A DNA stretch of 64,000 nucleotides from NCBI GenBank assembly GCA_022497155.1, contig MU385712.1:681765-745764 (forward strand). Direction: 5' to 3'. This document shows, one piece after another, positions 11,199 through 22,877 of this stretch (positions within the stretch are counted from its first letter, which is position 1; the number at the start of each line of letters is the position of its first letter). A program made the translations under genes and the position numbers. This stretch comes from Whalleya microplaca (taxonomy: Eukaryota; Ascomycota; Sordariomycetes; Xylariales; Xylariaceae). A model generated the notes under the pieces. That model was not told where the DNA came from and ran no database searches. It saw only the letters and a list, made by a program, of their open reading frames with translations.

Positions 11199-13424
11199 CT
11201 AGACCTTCGGCCCTTCATTTGCTTTTTCTTCCTTGATTATCGTCTTTTGCAGCTTCTTTGCTTCCACACTGGCCTTTCGCGGATTTTTTGCTTCGAAAAT
11301 TGCATCCAGCTCCTCAAGAGTGAGACCCTTCGTCTCAACGAAGAAAAAATATATGAAGGCCATCTCGAACGTATCCCAGAAGACAAAGAATACATAGAAC
11401 CAGTAACCAATGGAGCTTAGCGCAATTGGCGCGACGAACGTATTCAAGAATCCTGCAGCACCTGCAGTCAACTTGAACGTTCCCATCGCCTTAGCTCGCA
11501 TCTTATTTGACACTACTTCGGCTGGATAAATGGGCTGCATGGGCGTGTATCCTATTATAAATGTTAATTCTTCTGTTACAGAGGCCATGATCCTAACAAA
11601 CCTACCGACTGAGAAGACAGCTCCAAACACAAATATGAATGTTATCGACATAGTAGCAGCGGCACTATTATCATACTCGACTTTCCCAGCCGCGCCCGCA
11701 GCCACTAGTGCTAGACATATAGCTAGCCCCAGTGTACTGGAGATTAACATCTTGCGACGCCCGACAACATCGTGAAGGCGAGCTCCGGCTGTAGAGAACA
11801 GCCATCCAATAACGGAGTAAACTATATTAAGAACCTGTCGCATGTTCTGTCAGATCCCAAGCCACCCAAAGGAGAACAATGTGCTCACCAGTTTCGTGTT
11901 GGTGTCAGTTACACCTACACCGTCCAACATCAGCGGAAGATAGTAACTGCTAATACTGAAGTCGAGCCAGTCAGTTCTTATACTTCATCCCTAGTTCTCG
12001 CAACACGTACTTATTACCGCTGAATTGCCCAAACCAGGAGAAAGCTATGTTTAGCATGAGCCTATATCTACTCGAGCGTTTCTCCACGAGGATGCTGAGG
12101 TCAAATAGGTCCCTCCACGTAGCTTTGGGTACGCCTTGGACAGTCCCGAGCATTTCTTTCATCTGAAGGGCGACAAGGGGATGATCTGGATCTCCATTGG
12201 TATGGTACTTCGTGATTATTTCCTTAGCTTTCTCATGCTGGTCAGCTGCAATGAGGTACCGCGGTGAGTCAGGCAAGAACTTGATGAGAATGCAGACCAC
12301 ACCAGGGCACGCCACTATACAACCTAGAGTTAGCGGAATACCAACTTCTGACACTTTCAGGAATAATATGCCACATCTCGGGAGTCTGAGCATTAGAAAC
12401 GCTGAAAGGGGAATCATAGGTTTTAGGGACAGCGGAAATCGAAAAGTAAGAACCGCGGAGTACCTACTCTGTAGCCAGAGCGGAATCCGCCAGTCAAGAT
12501 CACCTTGATCTGCGAGGTGAAGATGACATGCGTAAACTGAAGCAGTAGCCAGGATTGAACCAACGTTGTAGAACGTGTTGTATGCTCCGGCAATGGTCCC
12601 TCGATAGGAAGCAGGGCTTATCTCAACAAGGTACAGAGGAGCAGCCGTATGAGCGCAAGTTGCGAAGAATGACAGGATAAATCGCCCTCCGATAAACATA
12701 GGAAGATTTGTTGCGAGCGACGTGACGATGGTGCCGACGCAGACTCCGAGACAGCCAAAGAATATATGCCAAGTCCGGCCGTACCAATCGGTCATCCAAA
12801 CGAAAAGGGCACCGCACATTTGGCCAACCTAGAATCGTCAAAGGCGCTCAGACTAGCGTGCATGCGTGTGTACATACTTGGAAGATAGCGAACACGATGC
12901 CCGTTGAAGCATTACCACTAGATGGGAGCCCGAAGTACTCTGTATAGTTAGGAAGAGCCTACCATCAAGGTCAACCATGCTGATTTCATAGATACCACAA
13001 TGAAACTAGCTAGCCTATATAATGTGAATAGGATATGTCAAAAAGATGGATGCTAGTTCGAGTCGGCTAAGGGATGCTGCTTGAATGAAAACCAAAAGGC
13101 TCACATTAATGGAACCCATTAACGAACTGTCAAAACCTAAGGTCTATTAGTTTTGACATGAAGCATTTGAATAGATCACCAACCATTCATAGTAGAGCAG
13201 AGGAAAACCATCCCAGCTAGGAGATAAAGTTGGATATAGCCAGGACCACGTGGATTCGGCTTATTTGTTGCCATGATAGTAGCATAAGTTTCCGCGCTAG
13301 GTTCGATTCCGTCGACATTGTCAAAAGCGACATGTCGTTTCTGCCTATCCATGCTATCATGACTTGCTCGACCCTTCGAGGTATCCATATGGGAGACTTG
13401 CGTATCTTTGACTTCGCTCGCCAT
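11199..13424 (-). CDS. MFS transporter, sugar-porter type
   Basis: Assembled from eight exons: 13424..13184, 13136..13105, 12958..12878, 12828..12468, 12314..12011, 11955..11889, 11834..11606, 11551..11199. All phases agree and the total is 555 residues. Diagnostic pieces: STMNGFDSSLMGSIN at the start of helix 1, the DWYGRTWHIFFG loop (RxGRR-like), WRIPLWLQ, the PDSPRYLI motif (PESPR), SGNNISSYYLP, DVVGRRK and the C-terminal VETKGLTLEELD. These are classic sugar-transporter/lactose-permease-family landmarks. The start MASEVKDTQ precedes a soluble acidic tail before helix 1. The 12315-12467 intron could use an alternative acceptor 33 bp earlier; I preferred WLQMACPGVV. Its substrate is not readable from sequence. 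It shares a divergent 0.7-kb promoter with the 2-hydroxyacid dehydrogenase gene. Confidence 0.85.
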
Positions 13425-14150
13425 ATCTGAAGAGGCGTAGGAGTAAAAAGTTTGTGCTTCGAGATAATATGCCAGGTTATCTGAGACATACACAGGAGAA
13501 TATAGCGCTACATATGAATGAACTAATACCAGGAGTGACCACCAGCCTTAGCTCTCCAATACACCGGTAAGGGCTAGAACCTTGGAACCCTGTGGAGACT
13601 ATAATCATCCACGCGAAATACATCCTGGCAGTGGTTAAGTGATCACTCCCATGCCGTTCGGGACAATGTTAAGGCATGTAATACAGGGTTGGCTGATTCT
13701 TGGAGTTATCATTTGTCAATTGACGAGTTTCCATCCTGACCAGGTACCGTGCCAAGCACATTCAATTGAGGGGACGGCAATATATAAGATTCTTTCCTGA
13801 AATGGGACGCGGCAAGACGAAGCGCCGTCTTACTCCAACTAAAGGACCCCCACGAACAACAAAGGCGGACAAGGGTTGTAATATGAGGAGTCTTGATAGT
13901 TCAATGACCGGCGGCTTATCGTTGGGTCATTATACAACCGTCGTGTCACAGCAAAAGCGTGTTATCCTAGCGCAACATAGACGCAGCGCATAACTTATCC
14001 GACTCTGTATCACTTATCAGCCGTTTATGTGGAATAGGAGAGGCGCGTGAGATCCACAATTGCAGTATATTCAGGCAGCCTTACAGTGTTATATCACTAC
14101 CTAGGTCCCGACTTCAAGCATTGGTCAGTGAAGCACGAAACTGGTTGATC
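13425..14150. other. Divergent promoter region, MFS carrier / flavocytochrome
   Basis: 726 bp between the two start codons. A 75-codon frame at 13766 has no motif and is not called. No clear TATA box or repeated operator was seen. Confidence 0.5.
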
Positions 14151-15991
14151 ATGGAGGGAAAATGGGGACTAGCTGAAGGTGTGTGAACTTGCTGTGGATG
14201 TGACCCTGGATCACCTGTTAAGACCTTAATAGTACGTAAACATACGTCGCAAGATAGCTGCTGGATGGTCTTACATGGAAAGGTTTACGACGTAAGTTAA
14301 TGCAAAAGCATATTACGTTAAAAGATGCGTTAAGCGATGTCTCTAACATATACGAAATTATTAGGTCACATCATTCCTGTTGAGGCACCCTGGAGGGAAA
14401 AATATCTTGCTGAAGAACTCAGGAAGAGACGCGTCAGCTGCTTTTGACTCAGTTCATCCAATTGAGATCAAGGTTGTAATCCACTCCACTCCACGAGAGC
14501 CTCTCGTGGACAAAAGACCACTATATGTACCGTGCACGCGTGCACGTACTGTAGTGTGCAACGTGCCAGCCCTGTTTCCACTCCACGAGAACCTCATGTG
14601 GAGTGGATTACAACCTTGATTGAGATACTTGGAGAATATCTGGCGCCTGAGCAAGTACTGGGAGAGATTGACCTAAGTAATACTCCTGAAATGTCAAGGC
14701 CAGAAGACGTCAAACACGATTCAAGGATTAGGCTGGATAATAAAACCTCAACTAGGTTGCTGCCACTTTCACATATGTTGAGTGTCGCAGAAATTGAGTC
14801 GTACGCGATGCAATGCTTGTCACCAAAAGCAATATCATATTATGTTTCCGCAACGGACGACGAGCTTACAAAGGCTGCAAATAGTCAGATATACCGCTCT
14901 ATACTTCTAAGGCCAAGGGTTTTTGTAGATTGCACTAATTGCACGCTAGAAACTACGTTGCTAGGTAGTAGGGTCGGGCTGCCGATCTATATCTCGCCAG
15001 CAGCGATGGCACGTTTAGCTCACCCTTCTGGCGAAGCTGGGATAGCATCTGCATGCTCAAAGTTCAACGCGCTTCAAATAATCAGTAAGAATGCGTCGAT
15101 GTCACCGTCCGCAATCGTCAGCGCTGGTCCGCAAGCAATATTCGCTTGGCAGTTGTACGTGCTGAAAGACCTGGCAGCGACGGAGAGGACACTGGCTCAG
15201 ATTCGAAAGATACCGCAAATCAAATTTATCGTCTTAACACTAGATGCACCTTTCCCCGGAAAGCGTGAGGCTGATGAGCGCTTCAAGATGGCTGAAGTGG
15301 CCGGAGGAGCACCTCCACAGGCATGGGGAACGGAGTCGAGGTTAACCTGGCGAAAGACACTAGAATGGCTGACCAAGCATACGAATCTCCCAATAGTTCT
15401 AAAGGGTGTCCAGACACATGAGGATGCTTTTACTGCTACGTTGTTCCCTGCCGTGAAAGGCATCATCATTTCGAACCATGGCGGGCGGGCGCTCGACACT
15501 GCCCCCACGCCAGTCCAGGTCCTGCTGGAGATACGCAAGCTCTGTCCACAAGTATTTGGATGCCTGGATGTCTTGATTGATGGCGGAATAAAGCGAGGTA
15601 CGGACGTCGTTAAAGCTTTGGCTTTAGGTGCTAAAGGCGTCGGCATTGGACGAGCTGCTCTCTACGGACTCGCAGTAGGAGGTCAGGAAGGCGTTGAGAG
15701 AGTATTAAGGAGTAGGTAGTCCTAGAGATTATTTTCAGAATATGAAATGCTTCCTGTTACTAACATTTGTTACATAGTTTTGGCTGACGAGACGACAACA
15801 ACTATGAAGCTGCTTGGGGTGGAAAGTCCATTGGGACTTACTCCTCGGCATGTAAGTAAAATATAGTATGCCTCTTTCAACAATCATAGCTAACAAGTCA
15901 ATAGATAAATACAACTGTCTTGGAATCAAAGCTGTTAAATGGACCTAACGAGTTTGAAGAGATTAAAAGAGAGCTTTGGTCGAAGTTGTGA
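14151..15991 (+). pseudogene. Flavocytochrome b2-like 2-hydroxyacid dehydrogenase, split by a MITE
   Basis: Exons: 14151..14178, 14233..14291, 14365..15711 (containing a 158-bp insertion), 15778..15851, 15905..15991. Without the insertion the gene would encode 478 residues. The cytochrome b5 domain carries HPGG (heme His about 37) and a second heme ligand in FDSVH (His about 60), the spacing of the b2 family. The FMN domain has WQLYV, LTLDAPFPGKRE, IVLKG and the catalytic ISNHGGRALD, with the phosphate-binding GADG-equivalent near LIDGGI. The C-terminus is WSKL, a peroxisomal PTS1 signal, and no mitochondrial presequence precedes the b5 domain. The MITE at 14469..14618 breaks the frame between the two domains, so normal reading stops inside it. 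Splice sites, frame and active-site residues are otherwise intact, which suggests recent loss. A weak in-frame splice around the element cannot be excluded. Confidence 0.85.
14469..14618. mobile_element. 150-bp hAT-like MITE with 8-bp target duplication
   Basis: The element begins CAAGGTTGTAATCCACTCCA and ends with its reverse complement; the perfect terminal repeat is 21 bp. It is flanked by ATTGAGAT at 14461-14468 and 14619-14626, an 8-bp target-site duplication typical of hAT elements. Inside are subterminal hairpins (CCACGAGA/TCTCGTGG at the left; a slightly diverged copy at the right) and a central 16-bp palindrome CGTGCACGCGTGCACG. It has no coding capacity, so it must have been mobilised by a transposase elsewhere. 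Confidence 0.93.
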
Positions 15992-16531
15992 GATATATCG
16001 GACAGCAAAATGGAATCATAGGGGGTAGCTCTCGAGCTATTTGATATACACTGAACATGAGATAAACCTCGTATTATTCCTATCAATTAGAAATGTTAAC
16101 GATATAGTATGGTAGAAAGGACTATTCCATTATTTGCTATACTTGCTGGATTGCTCGCTATAGTATATGTTAGATCATCCACTTTACTGTTTGTTGCATT
16201 GTTACCCCTACTGTTTGTCTTATTCTTCACTATGCTGTCACTCTTTCTGTTTCTCTTCTTATCTTCGATACGGTAGTTTGACAATAGGGACCTGAGGCAG
16301 ACAATTTCGTATATAACTTGAAGTATATCCCATCTTCAATCTAAATAGACACACTCTCACACACACTTACATATACACACACATCGACCATCTCCTCTTT
16401 GTCAACAGTGATTGCGACAACAACCTTCTCGAGCAATTCCGTTCAGATGAACAAGTCTCTTTAGTTCTCTGGCAGTTGTTTTCTTTTGACATTGCAATAT
16501 TGGCATTTGCCTTCTGCGGCTGCTTTCCAAC
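15992..16531. other. Intergenic stretch with CA-rich tract
   Basis: AT-rich spacer after the dehydrogenase gene. A CACACA/TACACA-rich low-complexity tract lies at about 16350-16384. No gene seen. Confidence 0.5.
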
Positions 16532-17061
16532 ATGTCATCATTGGAAGTCGCATTGTCAGGGTCAAGATACCCTCTCGGTTCTACTATTGTCGTCAGGTGG
16601 TCGTTCGATGATGCTATCAAACACATTAAAGCTCAAAAGAATTCGAAGTTTATCGCTAGCAATTGGGCAGGTTTTGTCAGGCGAGTCAGTGGCTCTTGTC
16701 ATGCGGCTGTGGTGAATGACCCTGTCGGGGGCAAATATTCGACTCTTTGCCTAGCCTTTAGGTTTCTCCACGAGCTGTGCATCTGCATCCGTATGAATGT
16801 CTTGTCTTTCGAGGTTTAGTATACATGACTGACATGGTATGGCTAGACAGCGAATCCCCATTTCGTACTCAACAGAACACCGGGCGCCACAATATCGAGG
16901 TGCATGCGTTCAACGGCAACGATGACACTCTGCATACGAAGAAATTCGTCCTCGATGCGTTCCATTTCTTCGGCACTTCTGGGGATCTAGAAGGTCTCAA
17001 AGAGAAAATGAATTGGCAGATCATCTATGAGCTGCCTCCTGGCATTTATCAAAGAACTTAG
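16532..17061 (+). CDS. Hypothetical protein
   Basis: A two-exon model, 16532..16711 and 16762..17061, joined over a 50-bp GTGAAT...CTTTAG intron, gives 159 residues beginning MSSLEVALSG. The join is phase 0 and removes the downstream in-frame stop. The second exon has a coding-like composition (FNGNDDTLHTKKFVLDAFHFFG). There is no signal peptide, membrane segment or family motif I recognise, and the branch site is not canonical. It could be a lineage-specific gene or a relic; transcript evidence would decide. Confidence 0.35.
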
Positions 17062-18816
17062 CACATCGGAAGACAGATATAGGAGATTGTCGGGGCTGGG
17101 ATACAAAGACTGATCTCAGTCGGGGATACCGGTACTTTTGCAGAGATCACAAAGTACACCAATGCATTGATTTACCAATATCTCACTCTTGCGCACTGTG
17201 AAACTTTCGTGAAAATCTTCCGCACAATAACTCATAACGGTAAACATACAACGTTTGTACAAGTGTAAAAAAGGCTGTTATTATATTAATGTCGACTACC
17301 TAGATTTTGTATCCAGTAAGAATGTACTTATGATGGCTTGTCAGATAGATGTTTCCCTTGAAAAGCAATACGAAAGGGCTGTATAATATGCCTTCAGAGT
17401 CATTTTAGTTTTGATGCTACACTGATAACCTTGGGGACAGTCAAAGCAGACAAGGCTGGTGAGACACATATTGCTATTGCCATTAAGGGGATGTGGTACT
17501 CGACAAAGTATTATTTGATGATATGTAGCATTCCTTTATATCACCTGCTGTGTGATGCAATAACTAAGTTATGTCATGGTCACGAACTTTTATTGAAGCC
17601 GTCTTAATCTTTGGACACATACATGTTTTTCTTTGATGTAGTGACAAGAGGCAGAGGCAAAAAGCAGCATTGGAGGCACAGAAAATGTATCTACAACCCG
17701 TCAATAAAATAGAGAGCTTATAAGTTGCTAATCCTGGATGTTTCCCGTAACAAAGCTGTATGTATCCTGTGATGTCCAAGCTTGCTTGTCATATTGCATA
17801 TAGTGTGTATTACTTCAAGCTGCAGGCCCAATTGGTGTCATCATGTTTAGTACATGTAGAGAGTGTTCGCTAGAATCGTATTGTTGTATTGCATAAGGGT
17901 GTCCGAGAGTTTCTATGTCGACTATGGAATGAATACATGTATGTATGAAGTAGAGACTAACACATCGCTGTTGTGGCGTCAGGCGAGGGTTAGGGATAAC
18001 CCCCTTATTTGGGACACCTTCTTGGCTAAACATGGCTAACTTCAAGTCCAGTCAGGTTTGATGGTGCTGGGGCTTCAAGGTCATACACAAATGATGATAG
18101 CATTTCTCCTTCTATGTTGTGTGTCATTACTCAAAGTTTCGATTGACAAGAATTTTGCAGTTACATACTTGTAGATGCCCTATAGTGATAGCGGTCCTAG
18201 TGGGCTGGTCCTCTAAGACTACAGTACAGCGGATTTAGTGGATTGGCACATAAACCTCTCACAGCTTGGCTTAAAGTAGGCGAAAACCACAAAAAAAAAA
18301 AAAAAAAAACGCGTCCGATTTATCCCAATTAGGCCTTTAAGTTAACAAGGAGGTAATCAGACAATCAGAAGCTTCGATACCTTCATCTAGTGAGTAAGAA
18401 GGAGCTGCAGGCAGGATGCCTACCCCTCTCTACCTCTCTACCTCTTCCCCTCCACGCGCATGCTTGAATTGCCGAGTACCAGAAAATGGCATCCCCCATT
18501 TGTCGATGCCGAGATTCGCTTAAACGAAGTGAATTACTGAATGCAACCCTCTAAATTTCGATACTGTCCAGAAGGTTTACCGAATTTCATCGGCAAGAAG
18601 TACATCTGCAGTGCTGGACGAAGACTGGAGGTACGAATCAGCACAGCGCTTGCCAAGACGTGGATGAGAGACGCTCTTGGGATCACAAACTTCGTACGAC
18701 GTTTCATGCAGGAACGGAATCATTTGATCGAAATCCTGTTTGTTCTCTAATTCGGAACGCACCGTATCCATCCATCTACCATTGACTCACCCAATTAGGT
18801 TACCATGCTATTGGAG
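17062..18816. other. Intergenic region with poly-A tract
   Basis: AT-rich spacer. A 19-A homopolymer lies at 18291-18309. Short frames upstream of the beta-mannosidase have no motif. The last few hundred bases presumably hold the beta-mannosidase promoter; no clear TATA box seen. Confidence 0.5.
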
Positions 18817-21606
18817 ATGGCTTCAGCGAGGCATGCCCTCAGCTATGGATGGACTTTTCGGCAGAGTGACGATAATTTGGCCGATGCATGGCTTCCGGTG
18901 CAGAAAGTCCCAAGTCAGGTTCACATGGACCTTCTAGCCAATGAGAAGTAAGCTGTGACTCGCAACTGGCTATTACCTATTCTCTAAGTTATCCTCTGAT
19001 CGCTTGGACTAACCGAGTTCATATCATAGGATAACCGATCCGTTTATTGATCTCAACGAATTGGCAGTACAATGGATCGCCGAGAAGGGTTGGGTGTACA
19101 AGGTGGAATTCAAGAGACCTACTGGGGCTGTCGCCAACGAGTCGGGAGTTGTAGATCTTGTCTTTGAGGGTCTTGATACGTTTGCAGCAGTGTCCCTCAA
19201 TGGAGATGAGATTTTGAAGTCGGACAACATGTTCCTGGCTCATCGCGTCAATGTTACCAACCTTCTGAAAAGTGAGAATGTACTTGAGATCACATTCGAC
19301 TCTGCAATGTTGAGGGGCCGTCAGCTGGTGGAGGAGCACAGTCATGAGCACACATTTTACGTACGCCAGACGGAAGTCAGCCGAGTCCCTGTGAGGAAAG
19401 CCCAGTACAACTGGGGTTGGGACTGGGGACCGATCTTAATGACCGCTGGACCATGGCGACCTGTTTATCTTGAACAGTACGTTTCGCTAGTAGAGGACAT
19501 CTGGTCCCATTGCGAGGTCAGCGAAGACTTGAAGACATGCTCAGGTCGGATATTCGCCAAAGTCGTGGGCGACAAGAACCAGCCTGTCATTCTCACGTTG
19601 GCCTTGAATGGGAACATCGTCTGGAAGAAAGAGTGTTCTATCAGCTCAGATGGGGTGGCAGAGTCCGAGTTCCAGATTGATGACCCAGGGCTGTGGTACC
19701 CATTCGGCTATGGGCCGCAGACCCGTTACAAGTTGAAGGCGGTTATCGCATCAAGAGATCAGAAATCCAAGCTCATTGGCTTCCGCCGGAGTGAATTAAT
19801 TCAAGAGAAGGATGAGTTTGGCAAATCGTTCTACTTTCGCATCAACGGAATTGATGTATTTTGTGGCGGGTCTTGTTGGATCCCTACCGACAGCTTTCTC
19901 TCGCAGATTCCCGCCGAGCGATATCATAATTGGATGAAACTCATGGCTGAGGGCAATCAGATCATGGTAAGAGTTTGGGGAGGTAAGTTACTCGTCTAAC
20001 TCTTGTGACTGTCGCGGAGTAGGTAACGTTTTGGTATAGGTGGTATCTATGAGGATGACGCCTTCTTCGATGCTTGCGATGAGCTTGGTGTCCTGGTCTG
20101 GCACGATTTCGCTTTTGCATGCGCAAGCTATCCGACATATCCTTCGTACTTGAAATCTGTTGAGCAAGAAGCACGACAAAACGTACGGCGCTTGCGGTCT
20201 CGCCCATCCATCGTCATATGGGCGGGGAACAACGAGGATTACCAAGTGCAGGAGCGATATCAACTTGAATACGACTACGATGGAGACAAAGACCCGCAAT
20301 CATGGCTGAAGTCAAGCTTCCCGGCAAGATACACATATGAGTATCTGCTCCCAAAAATCGTCGAAGAAGAGGATCCTTTCAAGATATACCACCCAAGTAG
20401 TCCATGGGGAGACGGCAAGCCTACTGCAGATCCAACAGTGGGTGACATTCATCAATGGAACCGTGAGTCGAGTATAAGCCGTTGCATTCATGACGCTTAT
20501 GCTAATGGCCTGAAGTATGGCATGGTGCGATGAACAGGTATCAGGAAACTCCATCGCTCAGCGGCCGATTTATCAGCGAGTTCGGCATGGAAGCTTACCC
20601 TCATCTCGAGACGACTCGCAACATGATCAGAGATCCACAGCAACAGCACCCGGGCTCGATGATGATGGATTTTCGCAACAAGGCTATCGATCACGAACGT
20701 AGAATGATTACGTACGTCGCGGAAAACTTCCTAGTCAAGTATGATCTCCCCTCATACACGCATCTTACGCAGGTTGTCCAGGCGGAGACGATGCACTTCG
20801 CCTACAAGACCTGGCGCCGGGAGTGGGGGAAGCCTGGGGCGCGCAAGTGCGGAGGTGTGCTCGTTTGGCAGTTGAACGACTGCTGGCCAACGATGAGTTG
20901 GGCTGTCGTCGACTATTATCTGGTAAAGAAGCCAGCTTACTACGCCATCGCGCGCGCCTTAAAGCCGTTAGTTGTCGGCGTAACACGATTGTACCATGAC
21001 TGGACATCAGGCCACGCAGACCCCACGCTACCCTCTCGGGACACCAAATTCGATCTGTGGATTGTGAGTAGCCGGCTGGAGCCAGCCCAGGTGGAAGTGA
21101 CAGTGCGCTTCATATCGATCCAGACAGGCCACGATGTTCTGTCTCCCGTGAAGCTCGATGCCGTAACCGCACAGCCAAACAGTACCACAGAAATCCTGAA
21201 GGACCATGCTGTCGCAACATTGGACTCTGAAATGAATGATACGACACGGCCTTTCAATTTACGGAATTATGATCCCTACGCAATACATGTAACTGTTACT
21301 GGAGACGGTCAGCTTATCGCAACAGATACAGATTGGCCACAGCCTCTAAAGTATTTGGACCTTTCCAATCGCGATGTCACAGCCAGAGCTCTGTCTGCAA
21401 GCCAGGTGGCCATATCAGCTGCGCGTCCTGTCAAAGGTTTCGTTTTTGAAGAGACCCGATCTATCAAGCTGAGTGATAATGGATTCGACCTTGTTCCTGG
21501 AGAAGACAAGATTGTGGATGTGACCGGGACGAGCCTTGATGCGCTACGCTTTACCTACGTTGGTGCGCTGGAGGGATCTATGCGATTATCCGTATCTGCG
21601 GAGTAA
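18817..21606 (+). CDS. Beta-mannosidase, glycoside hydrolase family 2 (type B)
   Basis: Four exons: 18817..18947, 19030..19982, 20040..20462, 20516..21606; all phases agree, 865 residues. It should remove terminal beta-1,4-mannose from manno-oligosaccharides. Seen in order: an N-terminal sugar-binding domain (SYGWTFRQ, KVPSQVHMDLL), QYNWGWDWGP typical of GH2 mannosidases, the (beta/alpha)8 barrel with WAGNNED (acid/base Glu about 427), HQWNLWHG, and ISEFGME (nucleophile Glu about 524). No signal peptide is present, which fits the intracellular fungal type-B enzymes of about 840-860 residues. The third intron ends in an AAG acceptor. ATG 18805 is an in-frame alternative start; 18817 has the better context. 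Confidence 0.93.
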
Positions 21607-22877
21607 TAACGCTAGGATTGAAGAAGACTGGGGCTGAAGCCGAGTGTATCACGACATGGTAAGACAAAACTATTAACATACCAAAGAACATTCCAAAGCA
21701 AGTTTCTGGGGTTCATACTATGTAGCCTAGCATGCCTTCTGCTGCTTATCTCACAATCATTAGGAATCTTGCCAAAAGGCTAAACTGTCAACTAAAAACG
21801 CGTAAATGAACGAGCTTTGGGATTAGTCGCAAGGTGTAATGCGCATTTGATAAGGGTTGATCCATGTATGTGGAAGGGCGGCTTGATGTCTATTTGCATC
21901 GGTTATCTAAAGGCTTGTACGACTGTATTTCGATGACTATACGCTATTCTTGGCTTCATCATGTACGTAGACGCCAACCTAGATCCGCGAAGGTTTATGT
22001 AATTGACATCGTAAGTTCATAACTGCCCTCGTAGTCTCTGATTGGTTAACTAAAGTTTGTCTCGATAAGCCACTTGTCAATTTGTGATACTGAACTCTAT
22101 TTATGGGGTGGCTTAGTAGCATGACAACGACTGTCTTCACACAAAGCCCCTTATCTTCTCTTGCCGTATAATACAAGGTCGATAGTAGAAATAACACACC
22201 TAGGCTATGAAGGCTGTACATAGTTCCTCAATAACTCATGGACTATCGCCTATGTGTGTTAATATTTGAGCTGTTGAAATGATTCTTCGATAGAAACCTT
22301 GATCTCACAAACCTGCTACGGCCATACACATCTCAATATATTCCAAGTGTTTTCAACCAAACGTGTCATGCATTGAAGCATTATAGCGTAGCTATTCGTA
22401 ATATATAGTACATAATAAAACAAGAGCATATACGGTGATATGACGGATAACAGTCACCCGTACTTGCTAACCGTATTTCTTGGAGCCTAGATTCTTATTC
22501 CAGCTTCCCCTACGCCGCTGAGATATGATTACAACAGCCGCCGACGTAGCTTTTCACGTGGCATGCTACCCAGCTTATTGATGGAGCGCATGTCCGCTTT
22601 CATGGACAGCACAACACCTGGGCTGAAGCACGCCACGAACTGATGTAACGGGCATCGTGAGGTGGCTCGGAGAGTGGCCACGCTGCATGCAGGCACCCCT
22701 AGAGGCGGCGTAAACGCACAGATCTGGGGGACATAAGGCCAGATGTTCCAATCCGGCGGCTGTGGTTACGCCGGGAAAAGTGGCCGGGGGCTTCTCGGGA
22801 CGGCGATGCAGCTACATCGCGATCCAGCCTGAGCATTGGCACTTTGAGCTATTCCTCATCATCGTACGGCCCTTCCT
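21607..22877. other. Intergenic region between convergent genes
   Basis: 3' ends of the beta-mannosidase and the GT31-like gene face each other across 1.27 kb. AT-rich to 22500, then more GC-rich. No gene or repeat recognised. Confidence 0.5.

Noticed and set aside
15735..16284. Minus-strand short frames after the dehydrogenase
   Set aside because: Partly shadows of its last two exons; the remainder is low-complexity.
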